Assembly: GCA_019415945.1 (NCBI GenBank)
Contig: DXYF01000012.1
Span: 1 to 37,782 of the forward strand
From: Clostridiales bacterium
GTDB taxonomy: Bacteria; Bacillota; Clostridia; Oscillospirales; Acutalibacteraceae
DNA: 37,782 nucleotides
Direction: 5' to 3'
The notes beneath the pieces were generated by a model that was given only the letters and a program-made list of their open reading frames with translations, made no database searches and was not told the DNA's origin. Of this stretch, positions 7,739-16,611 are shown piece by piece. Position numbers and translations under genes: made by a program. Positions within the stretch are counted from its first letter, which is position 1; every line of letters starts with the position of its first letter.

Positions 7739-8587
7739 ATGGATAGTTCAGAAATCAAGCAGCTTAAAATTCTTGCCGCTAAGTCAAGAATGGGTGCAAT
7801 TCTCGGTACTTACCACGCAAAATCGGGTCATCCCGGCGGTTCGCTTTCGGCGGCTGACATTTTCACTTATCTTTATTTTAAGGAAATGAATGTTAAGCCC
7901 GAAGAACCCGACTGGCAGGACAGAGATCGCTTTGTTCTTTCAAAGGGTCACTGCTGTCCGAGTCTTTATGCAACTCTTGCACTGAAGGGATACTTCGACT
8001 TCAGTGAGCTTACTGTTCTCCGCCATGTAGGTGCGATGCTTCAGGGGCATCCCGATATGAAAGGAACACCCGGCATTGATATGAGCACAGGCTCTCTCGG
8101 TCAGGGTATTTCCGCTGCCTGCGGTATGGCACTCGCAGCAAAGCTTGACAACAAGGACTATCGTACATATGCGGTTTTGGGCGACGGCGAGGTTGAAGAA
8201 GGTCAGGTTTGGGAGGCAGCAATGTTTGCCGCTCACAATAATCTTGATAACCTTGTTGTAATCGTTGACCAAAACGGATTACAGATTGACGGCACCGTCG
8301 AAGATGTTGCCGGAATTGAACCTCTCGACAAAAAGTTTGAGTCGTTCGGTTTTGAGGTGTTAAAAATTGACGGTCACGACTTTGAGCAGATTGCACAGGC
8401 ACTTGACAAGGCAAAGACGGTAAAGGGCAAGCCTACGGCAATCCTTGCAAAAACCGTAAAGGGCAAGGGCGTTTCGTTTATGGAAAATCAGGTTGGCTGG
8501 CACGGCACTGCTCCCAACAAGGAACAGTACGAACAGGCAACAGCCGAGCTTCAGGCTGAGATTGACAGATTGGAGGGCGATTGCTGA
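7739..8587 (+). CDS. Transketolase, N-terminal (thiamine diphosphate-binding) subunit
   Basis: A 282-residue half transketolase: the pyrophosphate-binding part that in single-chain enzymes is the N-terminal domain. The TPP/Mg motif begins GDGEVEEGQVWEA and ends VVIVDQNGLQ; SKGHCCPSLYA and HPDMKGTPGIDMSTGSLGQG are family signatures. With the downstream subunit it should move two-carbon units between sugar phosphates in the non-oxidative pentose phosphate pathway. The ATG at 7739 has AAAGGA upstream; an earlier in-frame start at 7646 is less likely because it lies within the probable promoter region. The stop overlaps the next start by one base (TGATG). Split transketolases are common in Clostridia. 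Confidence 0.95.
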   Translation: MDSSEIKQLKILAAKSRMGAILGTYHAKSGHPGGSLSAADIFTYLYFKEMNVKPEEPDWQDRDRFVLSKGHCCPSLYATLALKGYFDFSELTVLRHVGAMLQGHPDMKGTPGIDMSTGSLGQGISAACGMALAAKLDNKDYRTYAVLGDGEVEEGQVWEAAMFAAHNNLDNLVVIVDQNGLQIDGTVEDVAGIEPLDKKFESFGFEVLKIDGHDFEQIAQALDKAKTVKGKPTAILAKTVKGKGVSFMENQVGWHGTAPNKEQYEQATAELQAEIDRLEGDC

Positions 8588-9534
8588 TGTCGGAAACTAA
8601 AAAAATTGCTACAAGAGAGAGCTTCGGTATGGCTCTTTGCGAGCTTGCAAAGACAAATAAGGATATAGTTGTGTTTGACGCAGACCTTGCGGCTGCTACA
8701 AAAACAAGCATTTTTAAAAAGGAATTTCCCGAAAGATTTTTCGACTGCGGTATTGCAGAGGGCAATATGGTAGGCGTTGCGGCAGGTATGGCGGCGGCAG
8801 GCAAGATTCCCGTTGCGGCTTCGTTTGCGATGTTTGCTACAGGCAGAGCTTTTGAGCAGATAAGAAACTCTGTTGCTTATCCTCACCTTAATGTTAAAAT
8901 TGTGGGAAGCCACGCAGGTATTTCAACCGGCGAGGACGGTGCAACTCACCAGTGTATTGAGGATATCGGCATTATGAGAACGATTCCGGGCATGGTTGTT
9001 TTAAACCCTGCCGACCACTACGAGATGATGGCTGCTACTAAGGCGGCTATTGAGTATAACGGTCCCGTTTATATCAGGCTCGGCAGACTTGCTATTGATA
9101 CCTTTAACGACCCCGACAACTATGAGTTTGAGCTTGGCAAGGGTATTACTCTTCACGAGGGTAACGATGTTGCTGTTATCGCAACAGGTCTTGTGGTAAA
9201 CGAGGCTTTAAAAGCTGTTAAGGAGCTTGAGGCTGAGGGTATAAACGCCCGCCTTATTAATATTCATACAATTAAGCCTATTGACAGAGAGATTATTGTT
9301 AAGGCGGCTAAGGAAACCGGAAGAATTATCACGGTTGAAGAGCATAATGTAATCGGCGGACTCGGCGATGCGGTTTGCGATGTAACAAGTGCGGAATGTC
9401 CGGTAAAGGTTACAAAGATCGGTGTAAACGACACATTCGGCTACAGCGGCCCCGCTCTTGAACTTCTTGATAAATTTGGACTCACACAGCCCCATATCGC
9501 AAAGGTAATCAGAGCTGTTGTTAAGGAAGGCTAA
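8587..9534 (+). CDS. Transketolase, C-terminal (pyrimidine-binding) subunit
   Basis: A 315-residue partner of the preceding subunit. It contains the pyrimidine-binding domain (GIAEGNMVGVAAGMAAAG, ~58-75, with the glutamate that activates TPP) and the C-terminal transketolase domain (ITVEEHNVIGGLGDAV, ~255-270). GGAGG lies 11 bases before the ATG, inside the end of the upstream gene, so the two are translationally coupled and should be made in equal amounts. DXS-like proteins share these folds, but the split N/C pair and length fit transketolase. Confidence 0.94.
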   Translation: MSETKKIATRESFGMALCELAKTNKDIVVFDADLAAATKTSIFKKEFPERFFDCGIAEGNMVGVAAGMAAAGKIPVAASFAMFATGRAFEQIRNSVAYPHLNVKIVGSHAGISTGEDGATHQCIEDIGIMRTIPGMVVLNPADHYEMMAATKAAIEYNGPVYIRLGRLAIDTFNDPDNYEFELGKGITLHEGNDVAVIATGLVVNEALKAVKELEAEGINARLINIHTIKPIDREIIVKAAKETGRIITVEEHNVIGGLGDAVCDVTSAECPVKVTKIGVNDTFGYSGPALELLDKFGLTQPHIAKVIRAVVKEG

Positions 9535-9630
9535 TTTCATAGCGATTTTCGGTTAAACGGTGACATATTTTAAATATCGGCAAGCGTCTAACTGCGGATT
9601 AGTATTGGTTTAACAATCAGACAACATAAG

Positions 9631-9662
9631 GGCTGACTCGTTTTGAGTCAGCCTTGTTTCGT
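9631..9662 (+). terminator. Intrinsic terminator after transketolase
   Basis: GGCTGACTC pairs perfectly with GAGTCAGCC around a five-base loop, followed by a T-rich run. Confidence 0.75.
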
Positions 9663-9670
9663 TTGTTTTA

Positions 9671-9698
9671 TTAAGTTCGGGTATTTGGGGCATATTAT
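9671..9698 (+). promoter_or_regulatory. Possible promoter of the trxB-like operon
   Basis: TTAAGT and TATTAT with a 16-base spacer, 31 bases before the start codon. Both boxes are imperfect. Confidence 0.35.
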
Positions 9699-9729
9699 TA
9701 CTTGAAATATACAGGCAGGGAGCGTTAAT

Positions 9730-10629
9730 ATGGAAAAGCTTTATGATTTGGTTATTTGCGGCGGAGGTGCGGCAGGACTTTCGGCGGCAGTTTATGCGTC
9801 AAGAAGCGGCCTTGATTTTGTGCTGGTCGATACGGCGTCGTCAATGGGCAGTCAGATTACGCAGACATCAGAGATTGAAAACTACTTGGGTTTTGAAAAT
9901 ATTAACGGCATGGATCTTATTATGAAATTTTATGAGCACGCAAAAGCTCTCAACGCTCCGATGATAAACGACGAGGTGCAAAAGATTTCAAAACAGGACG
10001 GAATTTTTACCGTAAGCTGTGCCCAAAACGAATTAAAAGCCAAAACGGTTGTTTACTGTTTCGGTGCGACTCACAGAACACTCGGAGTAAAGGGCGAACA
10101 CGAGCTTTTGGGCAAGGGTGTCGGCTATTGTGCAGTATGTGACGGATTTTTCTATAAAAATAAAACGGCTGTAGTAATCGGCGGAGGAAATACCGCCGTG
10201 ACAGACGCTGTTTATCTTACTAAAATTTGCAAAAAAGTATATCTTATTCACCGCCGCGACACTTTGCGTGCGGACAAGGTGCTTGCAGACAAGCTGAAAA
10301 ATGCCGAAAATGCCGAGATTTTGTACAACACCGAGGTGTCGCAGATAATCGGGGAACAAAGGGTAGAGGGCGTTGAGCTTAAAAACGGGGAGAAGCTTTT
10401 GTGTGACGGAGTTTTTGTTGCCGTCGGAATTTCTCCGAGAAGCGAACTTGTAAAGGACTTTGTAAAGCTTGACAAGGCAGGCTATATTGTTGCGGACGAA
10501 AGCGGAAAAACTTCCGTTGACGGGTTCTTCGCCGCAGGAGATGTGCGTACAAAGCCTTTAAGACAGGTTATAACTGCTTGCTCTGACGGTGCGGGCTGTA
10601 TTGACAGCGTAAACAAATATTTGAATTGA
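9730..10629 (+). CDS. trxB: Thioredoxin reductase-like NAD(P)H/FAD disulfide reductase
   Basis: A 299-residue flavoprotein. The FAD Rossmann motif CGGGAAGLSAAVYASRSGL is at 10-28, the redox-active pair CAVC at 134-137, the NAD(P)H Rossmann motif GGGNTAVTDAVYL follows with a HRRD sequence (typical of NADPH selectivity), and FFAAGDVR near the C-terminus contacts FAD. Domain order and length match low-molecular-weight TrxB, which keeps thioredoxin reduced. No thioredoxin gene is adjacent, and in anaerobes some members use ferredoxin or other partners, so the electron donor and acceptor are inferred. A GCAGGGAG site precedes the ATG. First gene of a three-gene run with an EamA transporter and a HAD phosphatase. 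Confidence 0.88.
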   Translation: MEKLYDLVICGGGAAGLSAAVYASRSGLDFVLVDTASSMGSQITQTSEIENYLGFENINGMDLIMKFYEHAKALNAPMINDEVQKISKQDGIFTVSCAQNELKAKTVVYCFGATHRTLGVKGEHELLGKGVGYCAVCDGFFYKNKTAVVIGGGNTAVTDAVYLTKICKKVYLIHRRDTLRADKVLADKLKNAENAEILYNTEVSQIIGEQRVEGVELKNGEKLLCDGVFVAVGISPRSELVKDFVKLDKAGYIVADESGKTSVDGFFAAGDVRTKPLRQVITACSDGAGCIDSVNKYLN

Positions 10630-10631
10630 TA

Positions 10632-11570
10632 ATGGTTATGAAGAACGGTTCAATACTCAAAAACTCTGCGTTTGCCTGCGTTGCCGCCGTGTTTTGTGCG
10701 GCTTTGTGGGGGACGGCGTTTCCGTTTATAAAGCTTGGATATTCTGTTTTCGCTATTGCCGAGAGCGATATAGGCTCAAAGCTGCTTTTTGCAGGCATTC
10801 GTTTTTTTGCGGCAGGCGTAATGGTGTATGCTTATCTTTGCATATCTCAAAAAAAGCTTGCACTGCCGCACAAAAGCAGTTTTGGGGGAGTGCTTGCACT
10901 CGGACTTACGCAAACTGCGTTGCAGTATATTTTTACATATGTCGGCATAGGCTTTACAAGCGGTACAAACACTTCCATAATAACCTCATGCTCATCTTTT
11001 TTTACGGTGCTGCTTGCACCGCTGTTCTTTAAGAGCGACAGGCTCACTTTGCTCAAAGTAATCGGATGCGTGATTGGGTTTGCGGGAGTACTTGCAATAA
11101 ACGGCGTCGGCGGTGTTTCGTTTGACACGCTTTTGGGTGATGTGTTGATATTATGCTCAACGGTGTGTACAACGGCGGGAAATTTTATGGCTAAGGGAAT
11201 TTCTCAAAGGACAAACCCGACGGAGCTTACCGCGTTTCAGCTTATGCTCGGAGGATTTGTACTGACGGCAATAGGCGTTTTATTGGGCGGAGTGATTGAT
11301 TTTAAAAATCTTTTCGGTATGCTTATACTTTTATGGCTTGCGTTTGTTTCGGCTGCCGCATTTACTGTGTGGACAGCCTTGCTTAAATATCACCCGGCAA
11401 GCAAAATTTCCGTGTTTAATTTGCTCGTGCCGATTTTCGGAACGGTTCTTTCGGGACTTATGCTGGGAGAGAACATCTTTAAGATTCAGACGCTTGCGTC
11501 GCTGATTCTTATTTCACTCGGAATTGCGGCGGTTAATTTAAAACTTGATTACGGCAGGAGAAAGCAATGA
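10632..11570 (+). CDS. EamA/DMT-family transporter
   Basis: About 312 residues with ten hydrophobic segments in two homologous halves, the hallmark of drug/metabolite transporters. Each half has the EamA pattern (AALWGTAFPFIKLG near the start; FVSAAAFTVWTALLKYHPA and VPIFGTVLSGLMLGE in the second half). It would export or import a small metabolite across the cytoplasmic membrane; the substrate cannot be predicted. The start is uncertain (ATG at 10632 or 10638; a TTG at 10626 overlaps the upstream stop) and none has a clear ribosome binding site, so translation is probably coupled to the trxB-like gene. Its stop overlaps the next start as ATGA. Confidence 0.87.
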   Translation: MVMKNGSILKNSAFACVAAVFCAALWGTAFPFIKLGYSVFAIAESDIGSKLLFAGIRFFAAGVMVYAYLCISQKKLALPHKSSFGGVLALGLTQTALQYIFTYVGIGFTSGTNTSIITSCSSFFTVLLAPLFFKSDRLTLLKVIGCVIGFAGVLAINGVGGVSFDTLLGDVLILCSTVCTTAGNFMAKGISQRTNPTELTAFQLMLGGFVLTAIGVLLGGVIDFKNLFGMLILLWLAFVSAAAFTVWTALLKYHPASKISVFNLLVPIFGTVLSGLMLGENIFKIQTLASLILISLGIAAVNLKLDYGRRKQ

Positions 11571-12211
11571 AGATAAAAGGCGTTATATCCGATATGGACG
11601 GAGTTATCCTCGACAGCGAAAAGCTCTATGTTCGGTTTTGGTGCGAGGCGGCCCGCTTTTACGGTCACCCCATGCAGCTGCACCACGCCCTCGGTATTCG
11701 TTCAATGAACAAAAAATTTGCATCTCAAAAGCTAAAGGGCTGGTTCGGCGAAGATTTTGATTATGACGCAGTCAGATGTAAGCGTATTGAGCTTATGGAT
11801 AAATACATAGAAGAAAACGGAATAGAGGCAAAAAGCGGAGCAAAACATTTTTTGTCCTGTGTAAAGCAGAAAGGACTAAAGCTTGCTTTGGCTACGGCGA
11901 CGCCCCCCGAAAGGGCTGAAAGGTATCTTAAAAAGCTTGATTTGTACAAGTATTTTGACGAGATTGTCTGCTCGTCTATGGTTGCAAACGGCAAGCCTGA
12001 GCCGGATATTTATCTGCTTGCGGCAGAAAAGCTGGGGCTTAAGCCCTGTGAGTGCCTTGCACTTGAGGATTCGCACAACGGTATAAAATCAGCAAGCAGT
12101 GCAGGGTGCAAAACAGTTATGGTGCCCGATCTTGACGGTGCAAGCGATGAGGAGAAGCCTCTTTTGTATGCCGTTGCAGACGGTTTGGCAGAGGTTGAGA
12201 AGTTACTGTAG
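11567..12211 (+). CDS. HAD-superfamily hydrolase (beta-phosphoglucomutase / phosphatase-like)
   Basis: A 214-residue HAD subfamily IA protein. Motif I is DMDGVILDS (9-17, nucleophile D9 and acid D11), motif II is the threonine/serine in LALATATPPERAE, motif III the lysine in NGKPEPDIYLLA, and motif IV EDSHNGIKSA. The helical cap after motif I (~18-85) is the size seen in sugar-phosphate phosphatases and beta-phosphoglucomutase. An AGGAGA site overlaps the end of the EamA gene. The exact phosphomonoester substrate is unknown. Confidence 0.9.
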   Translation: MKIKGVISDMDGVILDSEKLYVRFWCEAARFYGHPMQLHHALGIRSMNKKFASQKLKGWFGEDFDYDAVRCKRIELMDKYIEENGIEAKSGAKHFLSCVKQKGLKLALATATPPERAERYLKKLDLYKYFDEIVCSSMVANGKPEPDIYLLAAEKLGLKPCECLALEDSHNGIKSASSAGCKTVMVPDLDGASDEEKPLLYAVADGLAEVEKLL

Positions 12212-12265
12212 GAATAAAGGCTATTATAAACCTGAAATAAAGATTAAAAGACAAGGAGAGAGAAT

Positions 12266-13720
12266 ATGGATTTGATTAACAAGCTCGCTGAGAGCTTTGA
12301 CGAGTTCCTTTGGGGAGTGCCTATGATTGTCATTTTGCTGGGCACCCACATTTTTATGACAGTCCGCACAAAGTTTATTCAGCGTAAAACCCTAAAGGCA
12401 ATCAAACTTTCCGTAACGAAAGACCCCGATGTTGACGGTGATATAAGTCCTTTTCAGGCACTTACAACCGCACTTGCTTCCACAATAGGAACAGGAAACA
12501 TCATCGGCGTCGGAACGGCTATTGCACTCGGCGGTGCAGGTGCGGTGCTTTGGTGCTGGCTTACGGGTGTTTTCGGAATTGCGACAAAGTATGCCGAGTC
12601 CCTTATTGCCGTTAAGTACAGAGTAAAAACAAAGGACGGTAAAATGCAGGGTGGTGCGATGTACGCTATTGAGCGTGGCTTAAACCCCGTAATCGGAGGC
12701 AAAAAACGCAGTATGAAATGGCTTGCGGTGCTTTTTGCCGTGTTTGCGATTTTGGCGTCTTTCGGCATTGGATGCGGCGTTCAGACAAACGCAATTTCAA
12801 GCATTATGGACAACACCTTTAATGCAGACAAAAGTTTAAAAATCAGTCTTTTCGGAGGCGATGTTTCAACAGTTTCTCTCGTTTCGGGAATTATTGTTGC
12901 CGTGTGCGTTGCACTGGTGATTTTCGGCGGCATAAAGTCGATTGCAAAAGTTTGCGAAAAACTCGTGCCTTTTATGGCTGCAATGTATGTTTTGGGCTGT
13001 ATTGCGATTCTTATAATGAACGGCGATGTTTTGTGGGAAACCGTAAAAACAATCGTGACATCGGCGTTTTCTCCTGCCGCTGTCGGAGGCGGACTTGCCG
13101 GTTCGGGAATTATGCTTGCCGCTCGCTACGGCGTTGCAAGAGGACTGTTCAGCAACGAATCCGGTATGGGTTCAGCCCCCATTGTCGCTTCTGCCGCTCA
13201 GTCGAGAAATGCAGTAAGACAGGCTATGATTTCTTCTACGGGAACATTTTGGGATACCGTAGTTGTGTGCCTTATGACAGGTCTTGTTATCGTAAGCTCC
13301 TGCATTAAAAATCCGCAAATTGACACCGTTCAGGTTGAGGGCGGAGCACTTACATCGGCGGCGTTTGACCAAATTCCCGTTATCGGTACGCCTATTCTCG
13401 TTGTGGGAATTGTTTTGTTTGCTTTTTCAACAATTCTCGGCTGGTCTTATTACGGTGAAAGATGTATTGAATATCTTTTCGGCAGAAAGGGCGTTATCCC
13501 GTACAAGGTGATATTTATAGTAGTTTTGCTTATTGCTCCCGTTACGGCACTTGATCTGGTATGGACATTGTCGGATATATTCAACGCACTTATGGCTCTG
13601 CCGAACATTGTTGCAATAATTGCTCTCTCTCCCGTTATTGTTAAGGAAACAAACTACTTTTTGTACGGCAACCGTCTTGACGAGTATGACAAAACACAGA
13701 TTCCCGTTATTGACAAATAA
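12266..13720 (+). CDS. Alanine/glycine:cation symporter (AGCS family)
   Basis: A 484-residue membrane protein with about eleven hydrophobic segments. Family signatures are GTGNIIGVGTAIALGGAGA (~77-95), the WCWLTGVFGIATKYAESLIA stretch, and GVARGLFSNESGMGSAP. AGCS proteins take up alanine or glycine with Na+ or H+. AGGAGAG precedes the ATG. It lies 54 bases after the HAD gene in the same direction and may be read through or have its own promoter; an inverted repeat follows it. Confidence 0.94.
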   Translation: MDLINKLAESFDEFLWGVPMIVILLGTHIFMTVRTKFIQRKTLKAIKLSVTKDPDVDGDISPFQALTTALASTIGTGNIIGVGTAIALGGAGAVLWCWLTGVFGIATKYAESLIAVKYRVKTKDGKMQGGAMYAIERGLNPVIGGKKRSMKWLAVLFAVFAILASFGIGCGVQTNAISSIMDNTFNADKSLKISLFGGDVSTVSLVSGIIVAVCVALVIFGGIKSIAKVCEKLVPFMAAMYVLGCIAILIMNGDVLWETVKTIVTSAFSPAAVGGGLAGSGIMLAARYGVARGLFSNESGMGSAPIVASAAQSRNAVRQAMISSTGTFWDTVVVCLMTGLVIVSSCIKNPQIDTVQVEGGALTSAAFDQIPVIGTPILVVGIVLFAFSTILGWSYYGERCIEYLFGRKGVIPYKVIFIVVLLIAPVTALDLVWTLSDIFNALMALPNIVAIIALSPVIVKETNYFLYGNRLDEYDKTQIPVIDK

Positions 13721-13747
13721 GCCGTAAACTTAATTGTACATAAATCA

Positions 13748-13784
13748 ACGCCCAAACGGTGACTTAGACGCCGTTTGGGCGTAT
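13748..13784 (+). terminator. Inverted repeat after the AGCS symporter gene
   Basis: A perfect 12-bp stem (ACGCCCAAACGG with CCGTTTGGGCGT) with an 11-base loop. The T-tract is poor, so it may be a weak terminator or an mRNA 3'-end stabiliser. Confidence 0.5.
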
Positions 13785-13803
13785 TGTCGGCTGTAGAGCA
13801 ATG

Positions 13804-13831
13804 TTGCATTTGCAAAAATAAGTGGTATAAT
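13804..13831 (+). promoter_or_regulatory. Promoter of the crp-patatin-azlCD run
   Basis: TTGCAT and TATAAT with a 16-base spacer, 34 bases before the Crp-like start codon. Confidence 0.55.
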
Positions 13832-13865
13832 TAAAGCTGTACTACGGTTTTTGCAGAGGTAAATT

Positions 13866-14570
13866 ATGAAAAGATTTATTGAAAATTTCAGCGATGAACA
13901 TTTAAGACTTTTGAGCCGTCATCTTTTGTTTTCGGGACTGAGCGAGCATGAAATATTTATGTTTATTCAATTTTCGCAGCCGTATTATGATGTTTTGCAT
14001 CAGGGAAGATCAATGCAGATTTCGGGTGCCTACAGCCATATGATTTGTCTTGCGGTGACGGGCAGCATATATTTGTATTCGGTTGACTATGAGGGCAACA
14101 AGACACTGCTTAAATCACTCGGAGCAATCGGGGACGGCGGTGCAGTTTACTCGATGTTTGACTATTACAACTCGATGCTTGAGCTTCAGGCACACGAGGA
14201 CAGCGAGATTATTCTTATTCCGCCCGAAAAGCTGTTTATTGCCGATGAAAAGCTTGCGATAATACAGCAAAAAATCGTTGTAAATCTTATTGCTTCTCAA
14301 AGGCAGATGCTTCTTGACATTACGGAGCATCTCTCCTGCCTTACACAGCGAAGCATCAAGGACAAGATACTAAAGTTTTTAAAGATAAACTGCGAAAAGG
14401 AACATTCTTACAGCTTTACCGTTCCCTATTCAAGGGAGGAGCTTGCAAACTATCTTGCTGTTGACAGGGCGTCGCTTTCACGGTCACTGAGCGAGCTGAA
14501 AAAGGACGGGATAATTGATTATTATAAAAACAGATTTAAAATACTTGCGGTAAATGCGTTTAAATTTTAA
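13866..14570 (+). CDS. Crp/Fnr-family transcriptional regulator
   Basis: A 234-residue protein with an N-terminal cupin-type sensor domain (~15-130) and a C-terminal winged helix-turn-helix (~150-230) with the recognition region SREELANYLAVDRASLSRSLSELK, as in Crp/Fnr regulators of Clostridia. The canonical cAMP-binding arginine/serine cassette is not evident and there is no N-terminal cysteine cluster for an Fnr iron-sulfur centre, so the effector is unknown. It heads a likely operon with a patatin (gap 15 bases) and azlCD, and may regulate that operon. Confidence 0.88.
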   Translation: MKRFIENFSDEHLRLLSRHLLFSGLSEHEIFMFIQFSQPYYDVLHQGRSMQISGAYSHMICLAVTGSIYLYSVDYEGNKTLLKSLGAIGDGGAVYSMFDYYNSMLELQAHEDSEIILIPPEKLFIADEKLAIIQQKIVVNLIASQRQMLLDITEHLSCLTQRSIKDKILKFLKINCEKEHSYSFTVPYSREELANYLAVDRASLSRSLSELKKDGIIDYYKNRFKILAVNAFKF

Positions 14571-14585
14571 AACGGCGGTGATAAA

Positions 14586-15455
14586 ATGGAGTTTAATGAC
14601 AAAAAGGCGGCACTTGTTCTTGAGGGCGGAGCATTGAGGAGCTTTTTTACATGCGGCGTGCTTGATTTTTTTATGGAGCAGGATATTTATTTTCCGTGTG
14701 TGTGCGGAGTGTCGGCAGGTTCGCTGTGTGCAATCAGCTATCTTTCAAGGCAGATAGGCAGAACGGCAAAGGTGAATCTGAGTTTTGTGAATGACAAACG
14801 CTACCTGAGCCTTAAAAGCCTTATTAAAGACAAGATGATTTTTAATTTTGACTTTTTGTTCGGCGAAGTAAGCCACAACCTCGTGCCTCTTGATTACGAC
14901 GCATTTTATGACAGCAACGAGAGGTTTGCCGCATTTGTTACCGACTGTGAAACAGGCAGGAGCGTCGCGTTTGAAAAGGGCAAATGCTCAAATATTATGA
15001 GAGCCTGTGCCGCGTCAAGCAGTATGCCGTTGCTGTCGAAAATGTTTGAGCTTGACGGCAAAAAATATCTTGACGGCGGCATTTCAAATCCCATTCCGTT
15101 TGAATGGGCGTTTGACAACGGATACGAAAAAGTTGTGCTTGTTCTGACAAGGGATATAAACTACCGAAAAAAGCCGATTTCAAAGCTTTTACAAAAGGCT
15201 TATGAGCATACCTACAGAGAGTATCCCGAGCTTTTAAAAACCGTTTATAACATTACAGACCACTACAACAGCCTTGCGGAGCAGATAGTACAGCTTGAAA
15301 AGCAGGGCAGAGTTTTTGTTATTCGTCCCGAAAAGCCTGTTAAGGTGAAGCGGACGGAGAAAGACACAAAAAAGCTTGAAGAGCTTTATCAAGAGGGCAG
15401 ACAGACTGCCGTGAGAAGAATTGTTGATATGAAAAAATACCTCGGCATAAGCTGA
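14586..15455 (+). CDS. Patatin-like phospholipase / acyl hydrolase
   Basis: A 289-residue patatin-domain protein. The oxyanion-hole glycine motif EGGALRS is at 13-19, the nucleophile elbow GVSAGS places the serine at residue 43, and the dyad aspartate is D163 in LDGGISNPIP. No signal peptide is present, so it acts in the cytoplasm or on the inner membrane face. Bacterial patatins of this length (YjjU-like) hydrolyse acyl lipids; the natural substrate is usually unknown. A GGCGGTGA site precedes the ATG. Close packing behind the Crp-like gene suggests co-expression. Confidence 0.92.
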   Translation: MEFNDKKAALVLEGGALRSFFTCGVLDFFMEQDIYFPCVCGVSAGSLCAISYLSRQIGRTAKVNLSFVNDKRYLSLKSLIKDKMIFNFDFLFGEVSHNLVPLDYDAFYDSNERFAAFVTDCETGRSVAFEKGKCSNIMRACAASSSMPLLSKMFELDGKKYLDGGISNPIPFEWAFDNGYEKVVLVLTRDINYRKKPISKLLQKAYEHTYREYPELLKTVYNITDHYNSLAEQIVQLEKQGRVFVIRPEKPVKVKRTEKDTKKLEELYQEGRQTAVRRIVDMKKYLGIS

Positions 15456-15489
15456 TATTGTGCCGAAGATATTAAAGGGGAATTACGCA

Positions 15490-16218
15490 ATGTTAAAACA
15501 AACGCTAAAAAAGGCGTTTAAGGACAGCCTGCCGATACTTGCAGGCTATCTTGCATTGGGCATAGGCTTCGGCGTGCTGCTTCACAGCAAGGGGTACAGC
15601 TTTTTGTGGGCACTTCTTATGAGCTGTACCATATATGCAGGTGCGGGTCAGTATGCGGCGGTTGATCTGCTCAGCAGCGGAGCTTCGCTTGTGACAACGG
15701 CTGTGATGACGGTTATCATAAATGCCCGTCACTTTTTTTACGGATTTTCGCTTTTGGAGAGGTACAGGGGAACGGGAAAGGCAAAGCCTTATTTGATTTT
15801 CGGACTTACCGATGAAACATATTCTCTTGTATGCACGGCAAAAATCCCCCAGGGTATAGATGAGAAAAAATACTATCTTTTTCTTACGCTTCTTGACCAG
15901 CTTTACTGGATTACGGGCTGTACGCTCGGAGCACTTTTGGGCACGTTTATTGAGTTTGACAGCACGGGAATTGACTTTGCAATGACGGCGTTGTTTGTTG
16001 TAATATTTATTGAGCAGTGGCTCAGCACAAAATCTCACCTGCCTGCGATTTTGGGTGCAGGCACTACTCTTGTTTGCCTTTTTGTTTTCGGTGCAGACTA
16101 TTTTATAATTCCGTCAATGGCGTTTATCGCAATAGAACTTGTGCTTTTCAGAAGCAGACTTGAAAACACGGACATTGAAAGCGATACAATGCTCGGTGAG
16201 GAGGACAAAAATGGATAG
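15490..16218 (+). CDS. azlC: AzlC-family branched-chain amino acid exporter, large subunit
   Basis: A 242-residue membrane protein with about seven to eight hydrophobic segments. It shows the AzlC features ILAGYLALGIGFGVLL near the N-terminus, SCTIYAGAGQYAAVDLL, INARHFFYGFSLL and FGLTDETYSL. With AzlD it forms a two-component exporter for branched-chain amino acids (or related compounds) in the cytoplasmic membrane. The ATG at 15490 has AAAGGGGAA upstream; an earlier in-frame start at 15460 lacks one. The stop lies 8 bases inside azlD. Confidence 0.9.
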   Translation: MLKQTLKKAFKDSLPILAGYLALGIGFGVLLHSKGYSFLWALLMSCTIYAGAGQYAAVDLLSSGASLVTTAVMTVIINARHFFYGFSLLERYRGTGKAKPYLIFGLTDETYSLVCTAKIPQGIDEKKYYLFLTLLDQLYWITGCTLGALLGTFIEFDSTGIDFAMTALFVVIFIEQWLSTKSHLPAILGAGTTLVCLFVFGADYFIIPSMAFIAIELVLFRSRLENTDIESDTMLGEEDKNG

Positions 16219-16546
16219 TTACAGCGTTCACTCACTGCTCATTGTGGCTGTAATGGCGGTGTTTACGGCTTTGGTAAGATTTCTGCCGTTTTTTGCTTTT
16301 CCCGAGGGGAGAAAGCGACCGAAGGTTATTATATATCTCGGAAAAGTACTTCCGTATGCACTCATCGGAATGCTTGTTGTGTACTGCTTTAAGGGCGTTT
16401 CGGTGTTCGAGGCTCCGTTCGGCGTCCCCGAGCTTTTGGCGTGTGTGCTTGTGGCTGTGCTTCATATTTGGAAAAGAAACACGCTGATAAGCGTATTCGG
16501 CGGAGTGATATTTTACATGGTGCTTGTTCAGCTTGTTTTTGTCTGA
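16211..16546 (+). CDS. azlD: AzlD-family branched-chain amino acid exporter, small subunit
   Basis: A 111-residue membrane protein with about four hydrophobic segments. The AzlD signature is ALVRFLPFFAFPEG followed by YLGKVLPYALIGMLVVYC. A GAGGAGG site sits inside the end of azlC and the genes overlap by 8 bases, so the two subunits are translationally coupled. It ends the crp-patatin-azlCD run, 32 bases before the mntP promoter. Confidence 0.9.
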   Translation: MDSYSVHSLLIVAVMAVFTALVRFLPFFAFPEGRKRPKVIIYLGKVLPYALIGMLVVYCFKGVSVFEAPFGVPELLACVLVAVLHIWKRNTLISVFGGVIFYMVLVQLVFV

Positions 16547-16578
16547 TATATTTATTTGTATGTTTATTGAGTTTTGTA

Positions 16579-16607
16579 TTGACATATTATAAATATTATG
16601 ATATAAT
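16579..16607 (+). promoter_or_regulatory. Strong promoter of the mntP riboswitch transcript
   Basis: Consensus TTGACA and TATAAT separated by 17 bases, directly before the riboswitch-like leader. Confidence 0.75.
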
Positions 16608-16611
16608 CTCG

